Positions 38,415 to 51,858 of a DNA stretch of 64,000 nucleotides are shown piece by piece. How positions within the stretch are numbered: the stretch's first letter is position 1; each line of letters starts with the position of its first letter. The stretch is taken from NCBI GenBank assembly GCA_038496445.1, contig JALMLS010000376.1, positions 372,001-436,000 of the forward strand, written 5' to 3'. The position numbers and the translations under genes are program-made. This DNA comes from Trichosphaerium sp. ATCC 40318 (lineage: Eukaryota > Discosea > Flabellinia > Trichosidae). Under the pieces are notes generated by a model that saw only the letters and a list, made by a program, of their open reading frames with translations, did not search any database and was not told where the DNA came from.

Positions 38415-41400
38415 GTAAGAATTCTTTCATACGCCATCAAGTTACACTTAGCATTTGCCACGACAGATGAGATTTTTCTCTGTTCAACTATGACTTAATC
38501 TACACATTGGTGATGGCGTGGTATTGAATATACACTGTCTCCACGTATACAGCACATGTGTTTTACGCTATTGCATCATCGCTATCCTCTTTTAAGCGCG
38601 TATAACTGACTTATGTTGATTTAAAAATTGCTTTTTCTTTATTTTGAAAAAATGATTAATTACGAAATCATCATCACAAGAGGCGCCATTATACAGTCAA
38701 AACAACTTGAACATCATCCGTATGTTCTTCTTGCTTATCACGTTCTTTACGAGAGTCAGCAACAACTTTTTGGAAAACATCATCCAAGCCGAGCTGACTA
38801 AGGGACCAATCAACGATACCATTATCACTGCTCTCAGCTTCCATCTTGGCGAAAATAGCCGACACTTTAATTTTCTAGATTTAAAACAGTTTAGTTTTTT
38901 CTTCCAATACAGTTACAAATAAATACCTCGTAAATATGATGTGTCTCTGTACAAGAGAAGTCTCCAACCAATACAGCATTAGGTAATACCTTCCTTACGA
39001 AATCGCTGGCTTTCTTCTTTTGCTAATAAAACCATTAGACTTCAAAAACCAGAAAGCAAGTACGGTACGGTACGGACCTTAATGTCAAAGTTGATTTTGA
39101 TGATGTATCCAGTAGCAAACTTATTTTTGAGATGCGTTTGGTTACCCAAACATCTCAAATTACCATAAGCAAGTACACCAATCCTAGTACACAGAGTCTC
39201 CGCCTATGAAAAAAAGATAAACATCAACAACAAAAAAACAAAAAAAAAGTGAAAGAATCATCCAATCGAACACGTACTTCTTCCATACTATGTGTTGTCA
39301 ACATTATGGCACGGCCTCGTTTTGCACGTTGTATAATTTTCCATATTTGACGCCTAGATGTTGGATCTAGACCAGTTGTAGGCTCATCCAAGAATACAAT
39401 CCTTGATGATCCAGCAAGTGCGATAGCAATAGATAAACGACGTTTCATACCACCGCTAAGTTTCTTTGACAATCGGTTCTTGAATCTAAACAAACCAACA
39501 TCACGTAAAAGCTGCTCTGTATGGCTCTTTTCCTTCTTTGGTGGGTAACCTAAAACAGTCACGTGAGCTTTTAAAATGATAAGACAAAAATGAATAAAAA
39601 CTGTAGACAACATACCTCTGAGGCGACTGTAGAATAGAATATGTTCAGTTACTGTGAGATCATCCCACAAAATATCGAATTGTGGGCACATACCCATAAC
39701 ACGTTGAACTTTATCAATATTATTACGAATATCAAATCCGCCAACCCAAGCAAGACCTAGAAGACAATATTAATAAAAAACCATTCGTACAAGTCCCTTC
39801 ACTTGAGTGTTCCAACAAAAATATGTCGTACCTGACGTAGGTTGATAGAGGCCAGTTAAAATGCTGAATGATAAAGTTAATAACTGCTTCACTGAAGTGG
39901 CTTGTTTTTACTTTTTTGTTAGACAAAAACACGAACCTTAGCATTGTAGTTTTACCGGCACCATTTTCTCCGAGTAAACCAAAACATTCTCCTTCTGGAA
40001 CAGCAAGCGACATATTATTCAATGCACGCTTAGGAGGCTTAGCAGCATATATCTTGGTCAAGTTTTGAATAACTAGAGGATAAGCAGAATCATAATCACC
40101 AGAAGAGACCTTCTTAGCTTCCATTACAACATCCGTATCTCTATTACCAGCACCATCTGTACGCAAAAGTGGAGCTTCCTCTCCTTGCTTAAAAACTTTT
40201 TTGCCACACTGAACTGAAGTAGGGAAACAGAACAATGGATGGCGTGGTACACCGAATTTTTTTGGCAATACTTGATCTAAAAAAAAAGTGAGATGAAAGC
40301 AGTCAATGCAAAGATAAACCCACCTAGATACAAGAACAGAACATAGTAGACAATAGCGCTAATGTAAAGAGCAATTATACAAGTCCATAACTCGTTAGGC
40401 CATCCCATGCTCCATAATGGTCCATAGCACGTGAACAAAGTAGAACACCCATCATTCATGAGGAAGATACCTCTAGCCAGTGCGAACTGCAAAGAAGTGA
40501 GCAACAAATAATTACGCAACTTTTCTGGAAAGTCCTTCGCGTACTTGAGGCCATATGTACAAGAACCATGGCATAGCTGTATCGCTTAGTCCAAGACCAC
40601 CATATACGCCAGCAGCAACAACAACAGTTAATAAGGTGCCCATCAAGGCAATGACATATCTAAGGACGGAACATTAGACAAATAATATTAATTGTGTTGT
40701 CTTACCCAACTACTGTAGCCAAGCGCCGTGTGTTTAAGAAAGATGTCAAAAAGAACGAAAGAGATACTAAAGAGCATCCCCAACCAATAAAAAACACAAT
40801 CAACGTTACTAGAAAGTAAGTTAAGGAAAATAAAAGAAAGAAAAAACAACAAAAGCAAGAACTAACCTGGATGAGTTTGAGTGAAAAACCGAATGCCTGT
40901 TGCAAATCCAGCGATATAAAAAAATACTACAATAGCAACATAGAATGTCAAGTTGAATATGTACATGCCAATATAATACATTGAGAGTTTGAGGCCTTGA
41001 ATCTTCATCATCTCACTTAACAAAAAAATATAAGCAAGAAGAAAGCATAACAAAAAACGTAATGTCCTCTACAACATACCGTTGTTTTTCCTCCTTTTCG
41101 AGAACGATAATGTAAACGTATAGAGGTAATTGTAGTGTCAACGCAATAGGATAGAGTAGAGATCCAAATGACCTAAATGCAAATCAACAGAGAACTTTTT
41201 AACTAAAACCCTTTTGAAAAACAAAACATACTCTATCATTGCAAGTAGGTCAGAGTCCTTAATATAAGGCATCTCCTGAGAAAAACGTGCTTCAGCGAAT
41301 GTAAGTTCACCATCATTCCCGTTCACAGTATTCCAGAAAGCCTTCACAAAATGATTAGTGAGTAATACGAAACAATATTGCAATCGTACTTGAGTTATCA

Positions 41401-41756
41401 TATCAATAAGTGCCATATTACCATGTTTAAGAGTAAGGACATTTAGGCTTTCATTGCCATACGATACCAGTAATCTTGTAAACCCATTTGCCCTGTGATA
41501 AGAAAGTCTATCGTGATCGTTGACAGCCGTTATCATACTCAATCTAGGTGCTTCAGAACCTGAAAAAAAAATAAGAGTTAAACAATAAAACTCACACTGT
41601 CCGGATGCCAGAACAATCTACGTACTGGTATTTAGCTCAGCAAAGTCCACAAATCCATCGGGCATCTTATGACTAAGAGGAGCTGTTTCAACATTTAATA
41701 TTGGAGCTTCGTTAAACTCAAGAAATACGTTGTATATCTCAGTCCTATTTAAAAAA
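38415..41756. repeat. tandem duplication unit, copy 2 (3.3 kb)
   Basis: Second copy of the unit at 35070-38414. Here it is continuous with the rest of the ABCA gene, so this is the parental location. Differences from copy 1 are scattered single bases, mostly in introns or silent, plus short homopolymer indels. Confidence 0.92.
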
Positions 41757-44700
41757 GTAAGAAGACAGTTTAAATTTTAAGAAACAAGAACATAAGACGT
41801 ACTCCATAGCATATCTACTCTCCCTATCTTCAAAGAAAGGTACAGCAGTAGCATTACTTGCTTTACCATCAATATCAAAGGTAATACAGTAAGGGTACTG
41901 AGGAATATGTCCAAGTAATCCATTTCCGCCAGAACCATTAGCAGGTAAAGAACCGGGATCTATACCTCCTCCTAGAGTACATATCAGCATCCAAATTACT
42001 TCACAAAACAATCAATTCGATCGATAGCGTACCTGAATCAGAAAACATGAACCAAGTATAACAAGTAACATTTCCGTCGTCGTCTGCAACCATAGAGTCC
42101 AGTGGGACACCAATAGGAGAAAGAGCACCAAAAGGAACAGGGAAAGTAGGTACAGGGATTTTAAACTGTGCATCAGAGCCCAGTTCGTTCTTTGCGATAA
42201 TCTTGAACAAATTCTTAGTATTTGTGGTTAGTCATGAATCAATTACCTGTAACACAATGAGAATTGCCATTACAATAACTGGAGCGCCAATCTGACATAT
42301 GTTCGTGCATACTTGTCTCTTTTGGAGCGAGAAATTCTTTCTGAAAAGAGCACGCATTTGGTACGACTTAGGTGACTTCTTTTGTTGCTTATGTGTAATA
42401 ATAACATCATCAACACCATCGCCTGTAGCTATAGTATCATCCTTTACAACTTCTGGTAACTCTTCAAGGTCATCTAACTCTTCTAATTCATCATAAACAA
42501 AGTTATGTTGATTCGTCACAGTCATGAACACCTAACAGTGTTAGAGGTAAATGAGATAGACTCTAATTGTTATATTATACACGTACATCTTCAAGAGTAG
42601 TATGGCTAACGCCCCACTCCTGTATTAAAGGCTCTTTTTCGAAGAATTCAAGTAAATCAGGTAAATCTTCAAGACTTCGTTTCGGAATAACAAACGTAAG
42701 TGTTCCAGCATCGTTACGTGCCATCTCAACAGTAGGAAGTATCTTTTTTGCTTTATCTGAGATATCACTAGCATCAGAAGGTTTCACTACAACAGAAGCG
42801 CGGTATCCAGAACCATAACGGCTCTTCAAATGCAAAGCATTACCAACACATCTCATTTTACCTAAGGAGCAAATCATTCATCAAAATCAACCTTCAAGTT
42901 GGTTTTAACAGCACGTACCGTATGCCATAATACCAATGCGATCACCTAGTACGTCAGCTTCTTCCATAGAATGGGTCGTTAAAACTATAACCCTATTTTT
43001 CTTCATGTCTTGAATCATGTGCCAAACTGCACGTTTGTTCACAGGGTCCATACCAGTAGTAGGTTCCTAAACACAAAAATCATTAATCAAAATGCACATC
43101 ACGTGTCACGAAAGTGCACAAAGAATCACGTACGTCCATAAATATAACCTTTGGGTCACCAATGGCTGAAATGGCTACAGAGAGTCTTCTTTTCATACCG
43201 CCTGAAAACGAACCAACATAGTTTTTACCAACCTTTTATACACAAATTAATGTAAAGCACAATAAATGATGTGCAAAGTGACTTACATCAGTGAGTCCAA
43301 CCATTTCTAGTTTCTCAGTTATTTCATCTTCTACTCTTGAAGAAGGTAATCCTTTCAATCTACAGAAGATACGGAGGTGCTCAATAGCAGTAAGATTGTT
43401 CCACTAACAAAGCGTTGATAAATCTCCTTCAGTGAACTTGACTTACCAATATGTCATGTTGAGGACAGACACCTAATGTACTTCTGATACCATCTATATC
43501 ATTGCGTATACTCTTTCCATAAATAACAGCATCGCCTAAGCGAAATTAGCTTCAAAAACTGACTGTAAAAGAGAAAGAATAAAAGTACCATCAGATGGAA
43601 GATATAAGCCAGTAAGCATGTTTATAGCTGTAGTTTTACCAGCGCCATTATGGCCTAGTAAGCAAAATATCTCTCCATCTTCAACAGCAAAAGATAAATC
43701 AGTAACAGCTTTGACATCCTTAGACGTTGCACAACATCCAAACTTTCTGTATACTTTTGTTAAGCCAAGAATACGAATAGCCGAATCAGTGGATGTGAAG
43801 GCTCTAGCGGCTTCAGCGGTTACATCTTCATCAACATCACTCAATTCAGAACCAAGGTCACCATCTTGAATACCAGGAGAAGACTAAAGATATAGGTTAA
43901 TCAATTTCTGAATTAAAAATTGAAGGCTGGTTTTTTTTTTGAAGAATACCACAGAGTAGCGTCTTGGTACCGGAACTGCTTTAGCTTTCTTGGATGAACA
44001 GCCCCAGTACGAAGGGAGTAAGAAGAAATATGGAGGCTTTGGAGACCCATGGTCACCAGAAAGAACGTTATCAAAGTACCTATCACGTGCGAGTCAGCGA
44101 GAAGAAAAAAAAACAGCAAGCATTACCATGCAAGTATCGTGAATAACACGCCGATACCAGCTAACCAGTATAATGATTCGATCATTGGTGGTGCTACGAC
44201 AGAGAATCTGCCATCAAAGAATACAGCATTTACAGACTTAGTCATATCGCTTATGGCGAAGCCAGAACCTTCAACTAACTTTCCCTCTAATCAAAAATGT
44301 CAACAAAAACTTACCACTTAACTCAAATGGCTTTTAAGTCGTACCATCACGATTAATTACTTTAGACGCTTTGCGTGAGATATCAACGAATCCTTTTGTA
44401 AGATCGAAAGGAGGATAGAAGAGTAATACATAGCGTAAGAAGATAACCCATGCTTTAAGATTGTCAGACCACATGAGTAATAGAAACATCCCGTCTCCTG
44501 CAGTTAAGATAAACTGAAACACAAAACCAATAAGAATAAGCGCATAGCAGACTACAGACAGTTTTAGCTGACATTAACATGTTTGTATGTTTTTGCACTC
44601 ACCTGTTTGTGCAGTCTTCACTTTAGAGGTGAGAGAGGATAGTAGAAATCCAATACCAATCATAGACAAGCCAAAGATCCAAAACAGTAGGAACACAGGC

Positions 44701-46259
44701 AAAAATCCGGAATTCAAGAAAAAATCAAATTGGAATGCCATTCCTGATAATACAAGCACGAGCTTTGAATAATTTAGTATCTGTTATTCTTGTATTATGC
44801 GTACTGAAGATAATGCCATCATTATAGCACCGTAAATCAACCATACAAGATAATAAACGCTATTCTAAGATAAAGAAGTAAGAACTTAAACAAAAGTTCA
44901 GAAGATTTTTCACTACGCACCTTCAAACCCATCATACGCATACCGAGACGAATACGAGATTCCTAAAGACTGTAAATAAGAGTAAACTAAGCATCCCGGG
45001 GAAACCTTTTCTCCAACAAGCTCGGACACCAGCATAAAAAATATGACGCATGGAGGTACAAAGAACCATGCTGCACCTTGTCCAGATACTAAAGAGTAAC
45101 CTAGAAAAAGTAAGGTGACATTTGAAGAGCCTAGAAATGTCATACCTGCAAAGCGCTGTGGAGGCTTAGGAAACTTCTCAACAGAGATATCTTGGTAAGT
45201 GTTAGCAAGTTTCAATATGACACGAACAAATATTACCAACTGGCAATCCATTTAGCGTGGAATCGCTTTTATTAAAAGCATATAAAGCATTGCTCAAGTG
45301 TGCCAAAAACTAAAGTAACATTAGCCCGAAAGTTCAATGTGGAGTAAATGTTAGCCCGAAGGTTCACTTGAGTAACAAAACAACTTACAGAAGGACCATA
45401 AGATGGTTGAGCGTCACTATGATTGTAGAAGAATATGTATCCAACATCTTTAGGTAACTCATTGCTTCTAGCAGTAGCATCCAAATACGCTTATAGGTTC
45501 ATCAGTTAGTGCTCTCTACACAACAAGAAATTTTTTTGCTTACGTGTTGTGAAATTAATAGCGTTCTGTGTTTTGTTCTGGTTTGTCAATATATAGTCAT
45601 ATATCGTATTATTGCTCGGTTCTAAAGAAAAATGATTAATTTTTTTTGTTTGATTAATGTCACGTGTTAGCGGAACAATATTACACCGCAGTACCTTCTA
45701 CAGAACCCACAGCTAAAAATGTATCCCAGGGCAGGTCGTTGATGTCAGCAAACTATCACTAAATTTAGAAAAGAAGAAAAAACAAAAAAAAAATATGGAA
45801 GAAACGTACAGCTCTCATGAGCGTTTCTACCCACGGAACATCTGATGGGCCTAAAATTATGCGTCAGATATGGTTTTGGAGCGAAAAGGAGAATAAGCGT
45901 TTTGTTATGCGTTACCATAAACTACTGTATGACAAGGGTTACTTCCGCGTGCTGTACACATTGGTACTACCTCTAAGGCGGTTGGTGTTGGGTGCTAGTG
46001 TACAGTCAACAACAATTGGCAATATAGTCTTCAAACCTCATCTTTTTGATTGAGCAAGTAATTGGTAGCTGCTTGGAGACCTTTTTGAAATACTATTAGC
46101 CAAACTTTTGCGAATACTTTTCTACGCACCAAATAATAATGCTACAATAAGGAATGGCGCTATGAGTTGCCCTACTGTAACTTTCCAGTTTCTAATAGTT
46201 AACAGCAGCCTTTTGTACGAAATAACGCCCAGTTGGGCTAAAAAGGAGCTGAATCCCAT
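38689..46259 (-). CDS. ABC transporter, subfamily A (full-length)
   Basis: Full ABCA plan. Membrane domain 1 starts with [18 protein letters not shown], a typical ABCA opening, and has helices through about 44000. NBD1 has Walker [10 protein letters not shown] near 43650, a CPQHD Q-loop near 43470, signature [10 protein letters not shown] near 43195, EPTTGMDP near 43060 and TTHSMEEAD near 42970. A regulatory linker with an acidic stretch follows (about 42480). Membrane domain 2 spans about 42350-40280. NBD2 has GENGAGKTT near 39970, [10 protein letters not shown] near 39455, [11 protein letters not shown] near 39390 and TTHSMEE near 39300. Both ATP sites look complete. ABCA proteins mostly move lipids across membranes. 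The ATG chosen (46259, [11 protein letters not shown]) precedes the first helix; an in-frame ATG at 46325 is an alternative. The stop is at 38691-38689. Confidence 0.88.
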
Positions 46260-46325
46260 ACGAGCGTAGGAACGGCGTGGTTTTGTAGATTTTATGAATG
46301 GACGGAGAAATAGTACCAAATACAC

Positions 46326-47680
46326 ATTGGTTTTTTGCTGTCAAAATCGGGGAATACATTTTAGCGATCGAAGAAACTCATCCAACCGGGTTATTTTGCG
46401 CAAGCTTTCACTAATATACATTTTGCAGAATACCTTTGTAGAGCATAGTTTAGCGAGAAAGGGGAGAAAACTCATAACATTTCGGTGGCATTCTTTCAGC
46501 AATTTCTCGATTTAGGAAAGTATTATTTGTGCTGCCCTTTAGTGCTTTTATAAAGTAATATCAATTTGACCTTAACCTACTTTTCCAAAGGCCACTTCAG
46601 ATCAGTACAAGAATGTGACTCGCTATTGAAATCTCAAACATTAAATGCTACATAAGGATGTCAGTGGGATAGATTACACAGCCCACGGGCAACCTGTCAC
46701 AACCCATATTAAAATAAGGTTAACACTAACACGCAAAAGTGTTATTTCAGGTCAAACACAACACTGACATCCGTTTCATGGTGAAACTTTTTAGACTATT
46801 TTTGCCAACTTTATATTCATTTGGAATGTTTAGTTGTAGTACTCTGAAGAACCAAAGGTGGACCGAAACGGTTGTATTCTTCCACATGTTTTAGGCTGTT
46901 GTTTTTGCATTTTTCCTCATCTTGTTCTTTCCCTTTTGTTCAGATTCTACAAAATTGATTTAGATGACGTCTCAACATGGAGTACATAATTTTGTATCTC
47001 ACAGCTACAACAACACAACTTTTACTCTGTTAGACCAATCCTCAATCCCAACAAAAGCTATTACAAGACAATCTGGGAGGAAAGGAACACACTGTCCCTG
47101 ACCGATAGCTCTGGCGCAGAGCGAGTGTGTGGTTTATTTACATAACACGATCGCATGTGCATGGATAAATGAAGAAAACTTCTTTTTTTTTTTTTTTTTT
47201 GAATTGCAAAAAGGGCGGTAGTGGGTGGGTGATTTCTGCTTGCTATCGTATAAACTGCTTCGGTTGGTTGCCTGTCTTTGTTGGATCAGTCCAGCTCGTT
47301 CAAACGCCTGAAATGTCTCACATGTTCAGACATAAGTGTTCTTATCAGATATGTAAATCTGCATGGGACCCAAGGAATAAATAGGCGGAACATTATCCCT
47401 ACAATAGTATTGGTATTGTAACCCAGAACAATAAAAACTACCATTTAGTCGAGGCGTTATATTTTCAGTGAATTCACAGTGTATTTTTTACAGTTTGTCC
47501 GAAATAATCCCGTGTATCAGTTAATGGACAACCTGTTTGTAATTTGACATCTATTTGGTGTTTTGTTATCTTGGGATGAGGTACAAATGTCACAATCTGT
47601 GCACAAACGATATCCCGAAAGAGCCAATCACATCTTAGTAATACAAGACGTGAAGCAGATCTCCTGTACACCAATTAGAG
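46326..47680. other. divergent intergenic region
   Basis: Separates the ABCA start from the first RTX-like gene. It contains a long T run (47180-47200) and, close to 47590-47680, a promoter block repeated upstream of the second and third RTX-like genes (a pyrimidine/purine-mixed stretch ending ACACCAATTAGAG before the ATG). No gene seen. Confidence 0.45.
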
Positions 47681-49177
47681 ATGAAGTTTACGCCAACTCA
47701 AATGATTATAACTCTGTGGCTTGTTTCTGGTATGCGTTTAATGCTTTTTTAACTTTTGTTTGTAATTTATTACTATTAACCACTGGGTGATGGTTTGCAG
47801 CCTTTGTTGGAAAAACTGAGGCGTATTTTAGGACTATCTCCATGTTTGTCCTATCAAAGTTACTAAAACCGCATAGTAGCGCAGCTATTCGCTCAACCAG
47901 CGATTCCTGAGTCACGTGGATGTGATTGCCAATGTATGGCGTGTACAAGATGTATCTTTGAAGATCCAACCTTATGTCCTCGACAAAGCGGTGGAGGAGA
48001 CAGTACGACATAAATAGCCATTCATTGACGTTGTTGATGTTCAAATAGTTGATCTTGGATCTCTTGGCGTAGATTGTGTTGTTGTTGATGCGAGGTTTGA
48101 AACTTGGAAGTGTCATTTGTTGCGCTAACCAAAAGCTAGTGCCGATTCAGTTGAAGGAACAGATGATGATGATTGTATCATGATTACTGGTAGCTCAACA
48201 GTGATCTCTGGTGAAATAAATGCGAATAGAGGTGAGGACTGTATTGTAATACAAGATCAAGCAACAGTAGAGGATAGAATACGTGGAAGTATGTACAAAA
48301 TAACTAAAAAATTGAGACATTCATGTATTTTTAATATTGTTTAGATAATGGTGATGACTGTATTCGAGTTACAGAATCTACAACTGCTGATGTTCGTGGA
48401 AATAATGATAGGGATGATATTATATTCCAAGGATCAAGAACAGATGCATCTGGATCGTATGAAATCACTACTTAAAACAAATCCAACTCATGTTTAAAGA
48501 AAGTCTTGACTTAGAGGTACTCATGATCCGGTAGATTTGAGGAGATTGATGCAGATTCTCAACGGGATTGCATAAGAGTTTTAGCCTACAACGGAGTACC
48601 ATCTGTTACTGGGAACGTTCGTGGAAATACTGGGACTGATTGCATTGAAGTACAAAACAGTCAAGTGGAGAGAATAAGAGGTGTCATAAAGTGGTGTTGT
48701 TTAATTTCTTACCAGTTCATAGGTGGTGATGGTGATGATACTATTTATGCAAGGTGTTCATCAATATTCTCTGCTGAAGGCAGAGATGGGCGGGATACTA
48801 TTATTTTGTCATCGATAACAGTTCGCAAGTTTTCTGAAAAATATCTTCAACTTATTTTTATTCACAGCTGCATCATCGACTGAAGATCAAATTGTACGTG
48901 GAGGTGGCGGTCGAGATCTGATAATAATAGAAGATGAAATTCAAAACTTAAGTGGAGGACGTATTGATGGAGGAGATGGAGATAATCTGTATGAACACCT
49001 TAGAGTTTACATTTAATTAAGCTAATGTTTTTGCTAAGGTGTTGTTTGGCTGATCAAATGGGCACTGAAATAAGAGACTGTGAGACTCCAACAACTTGTG
49101 TTTCACCTTGTCCAATGAGACAAACGTCGTCAACCTGTAACCGACGTCTTCATGCTTGTATTGCTTTGACAACATAA
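47681..49177 (+). CDS. secreted Cys-rich RTX-like repeat protein, copy 1
   Basis: The ATG at 47681 opens MKFTPTQMIITLWLVS, joined to VAQLFAQPAIPESRG: a signal peptide. A Cys cluster follows (CDCQCMACTRC, then C). Next come tandem units of about 22-25 residues centred on DDCI and GGxGxDxI (DDDDCIMITGSS, GEDCIVIQDQ, GDDCIRVTES, GGDGDDTIYAR, GGGGRDLIIIED). These resemble the RTX-type beta-roll that binds calcium between turns. The end is another Cys-rich piece (CCLADQMGTE to RRLHACIALTT). The stop is TAA at 49175-49177. Small exons are split by introns of about 45-150 nt. One intron near 48823-48867 does not keep frame with its GT donor (see finding). Function unknown; I do not infer toxicity from the repeat. 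Confidence 0.68.
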
Positions 49178-50366
49178 ATATTCATGTATTACTTTGATCA
49201 CATTCTATAACTCATGACAACGTATCTTGCTTGCAGTCCTTATGTACTTTAAGGCAAGGCGAAAAAGCATTGTGCCAAAGTCATATCATCTAACAAGACG
49301 ATCATAGTATTTTTCTTAGGTGCGCTCGCATTACTACTCGCCCCAAGGAGCCATAAATACGGGTGCGAATTAATAATAATTTACTGTTAACTTACTAGCA
49401 CCAGGCGCGAGTGATGGCACATATTCAGGCGTAAAGAGGAGTATTAGCTGCGAGAAAACGTTAAAACCTCCAAATAATATCTTGCACATAAATGAATAAA
49501 ATGGCATTGTCCTTTTTGTAGCTACTATGCAACCGTGGGTTCTTCAAGATTTATTGAAACAATGGGGCAGCACAGTTTTTGTGTAATTTGTACAATTTGT
49601 ACAATTTGCCGAATTGCCTAAAATTGCAGAATTTGCGAAAATCCTAAAATTACAGGGTAGGAAATAAATTGGCAGCACTGGCAATACCTTTTCTCACCAC
49701 TGCATTAACGAAATAATTTCTCACTACTCTATAGTATATTGTATACTATGAGGCACTATCAATAGTACAACAATGATTGCAGTGATGAGAAATAGCATTG
49801 TAAAGATTCCATAAAATGCAGTAAAAGTAGCTTTGAATTCGAATTTCTACAATTTCTGCAATTTCTACAATTTTGACAAATTGTAAACTTTGTGCAAAAA
49901 CTGTGCTGGCCCAATGTATAGGGTATTACATCCCAAGCCAACTATCCTTATTGATAAGTTTTAGAGCGCAAGGTGTATCTGCAAATGCTCAGTTTTGGGT
50001 ACCAAACTCAAAAGCGAACTGGTTTTCAGAGGTTTTACTTTTCCGCTTAACCGTTTAAATAACCGGCTTGACCGGCTTCTTATTGACTACAATTGTGAAA
50101 TTTGTCTACAACAGATGTGTACAGGCAAACTGCAGCTTAAAAGACGGCATGAGATAATGGCTCTTACCGTTACATTTTCTGTGAATCCAAAGTGTTAGTG
50201 TTTACACGAGAAAATACGTGTGACATACTGGAACTATTTTTGGGTACTTTGGTATCTTCCTACGAGGTACAAATATAACAATCTGTGCACTAAAAAGCAC
50301 AACCAAAAGATACAGTCGTATCTTAGTAATACAAGACCGAGTTAATCTCCTGTACACCAATAAGAG
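49178..50366. other. spacer with inverted-repeat element
   Basis: Intergenic region between RTX-like copies 1 and 2. It holds the fold-back element described separately and, from about 50270, the repeated promoter block of copy 2. No gene seen. Confidence 0.5.
49560..49916. mobile_element. MITE-like element with terminal inverted repeats
   Basis: The ends 49560-49581 and 49895-49916 are inverted copies matching at 20 of 22 bases (core CAGCACAGTTTTTG). CAAT occurs just at each end and could be a target duplication. The interior is AT-rich with many CAATTTGTA and AATTGCAGAA type steps, which themselves are partly inverted, so the whole piece could fold back. There is no transposase frame. This is the structure of a short non-autonomous DNA transposon; I saw no second copy here. 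Confidence 0.55.
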
Positions 50367-51858
50367 ATGAATTTAACGCCAACTCAAATAATTATAACTC
50401 TGTGGCTTGTGTCTGGTAAGCGTTTAATGATTTTAACTTTTGTTTGTAATTTACTGCTATTGGCCGCAGCCCTTGTAGAAAGCAAATAACTGAGGCGTAT
50501 TTTGGGACTATCTCCATCTCAAGTTACTAAAACCGCCTAGTAGCGCAGCTGTTCGCTCAACCGACGATTCCGGAGTCACGTGGATGCGATTGCCAATGTA
50601 TGGCGTGTACAGGATGTATGTTTGAAGATCCGATCGCTTGCCCTCTACAAAGTGGTGGCGGAGACAGTACGAAATAAATAGCCCTTCATTCGACTTTATT
50701 GATGAATAAATAGTTGATCTTGAATCTCTTGGCGTAGATTGTGTTGTTGTTGATGCGAGGTTCGTATAAAGTGTCGTTCGGTGCGCTGACAAAAAGCTAG
50801 TGCTGATTCAGTTGAAGGAACCGATGGTGATGATTGTATCATGATTACTGGCAGCTCAACAGTGATCTCTGGTCGAATAAATGGGAACGGAGGTGATGAC
50901 TGTATTGTACTACAAGATCAAGCAACAGTAGAGGATAGAATACGAGGAGGTATGTACAAAACTTTCATCTAACTTTCCTCACTTTTGTAAACAATATCTT
51001 AATTATTGAACCGCACTTTTTACTATGTTTAGATAATGGTGATGACTGTATTCGAGTTACAGAATCTACAACTGCTGAAGTCCGTGGAAGTGATGGCATG
51101 GACGATATTATATTCCAAGGATCAAGAACAGATGCATTTGGACCGTATGAAATCAATACTTAAAACAATCCTTGACTTGTAGTGTTAATCATGTTTATCT
51201 TCATAGATTTATGCAGATTGATGCAGATTCTCAAGATGATTGCATAAGAGTTTTAGCATACAACGGAGTACCTTCTGTTACTGGGCAAGTTCGTGGAAGA
51301 AATGAGAATGATTGTATTGAAGTACAAAACAGTGAAGTGCAGAGAATAAGAGGTGTCACGAACTACGTTAGTACACAAATTCTCACCAGTGCATAGGTGG
51401 CGATGGTGATGATACTATTTATGCAAGGTGCTCATCGATATTCGCTGCTGATGGCAGAGATGGAGAGGATATTATTATTTTGTCATCAATAACAGTTTGC
51501 ACGTGTTTTACTAAAAATATCTGAAACTTATTTTTAATCGCAGCTGCATTATCGGCTGAAAATCGAATTGTACGTGGGGGAGACGGTCAAGATTTGATAA
51601 TAATAGAAGATGAAATTCAGAACTTAAATGGAGGGCGCATTGATGGAGGAGATGGAGAGGATGTGTAAGAATACCTTAGAGTTTAGACGCTGATACTAAG
51701 TTTGTTTTTTTTTGTTAAGGTGTTGTTTGGCTGATCAAATGGGCACTGAAATAAGAAACTGTGAGACTCCAACAACTTGTGTTTCACCTTGTCCAATGTC
51801 ACAAACATCGTCAACATGTAACCGACGTCTTCATGCTTGTATTGCTTTGACAACATAA
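50367..51858 (+). CDS. secreted Cys-rich RTX-like repeat protein, copy 2
   Basis: Paralogue of the genes on either side with the same exon plan. The ATG at 50367 starts MNLTPTQIIITLWLVS, joined to VAQLFAQPTIPESRG, a signal peptide. The Cys cluster reads CDCQCMACTGC. Repeat units include DGDDCIMITGSS, GDDCIVLQDQ, GDDCIRVTES, QDDCIRVLAYN, GGDGDDTIYAR and GGDGQDLIIIED. The Cys-rich end (CCLADQMGTEIRNC) runs to TAA at 51856-51858. The intron near 51496-51542 shows the same frame problem as in copy 1. Promoter and introns are also conserved, so the copies arose as whole genes. Confidence 0.68.

Noticed and set aside
47706-48116. Minus-strand ORFs that recur in all three RTX-like copies (also 50508-50792 and 52923-53174)
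   Set aside because: They are shadows of the conserved plus-strand Cys-rich exon and its intron. Conservation is explained by the plus-strand genes.
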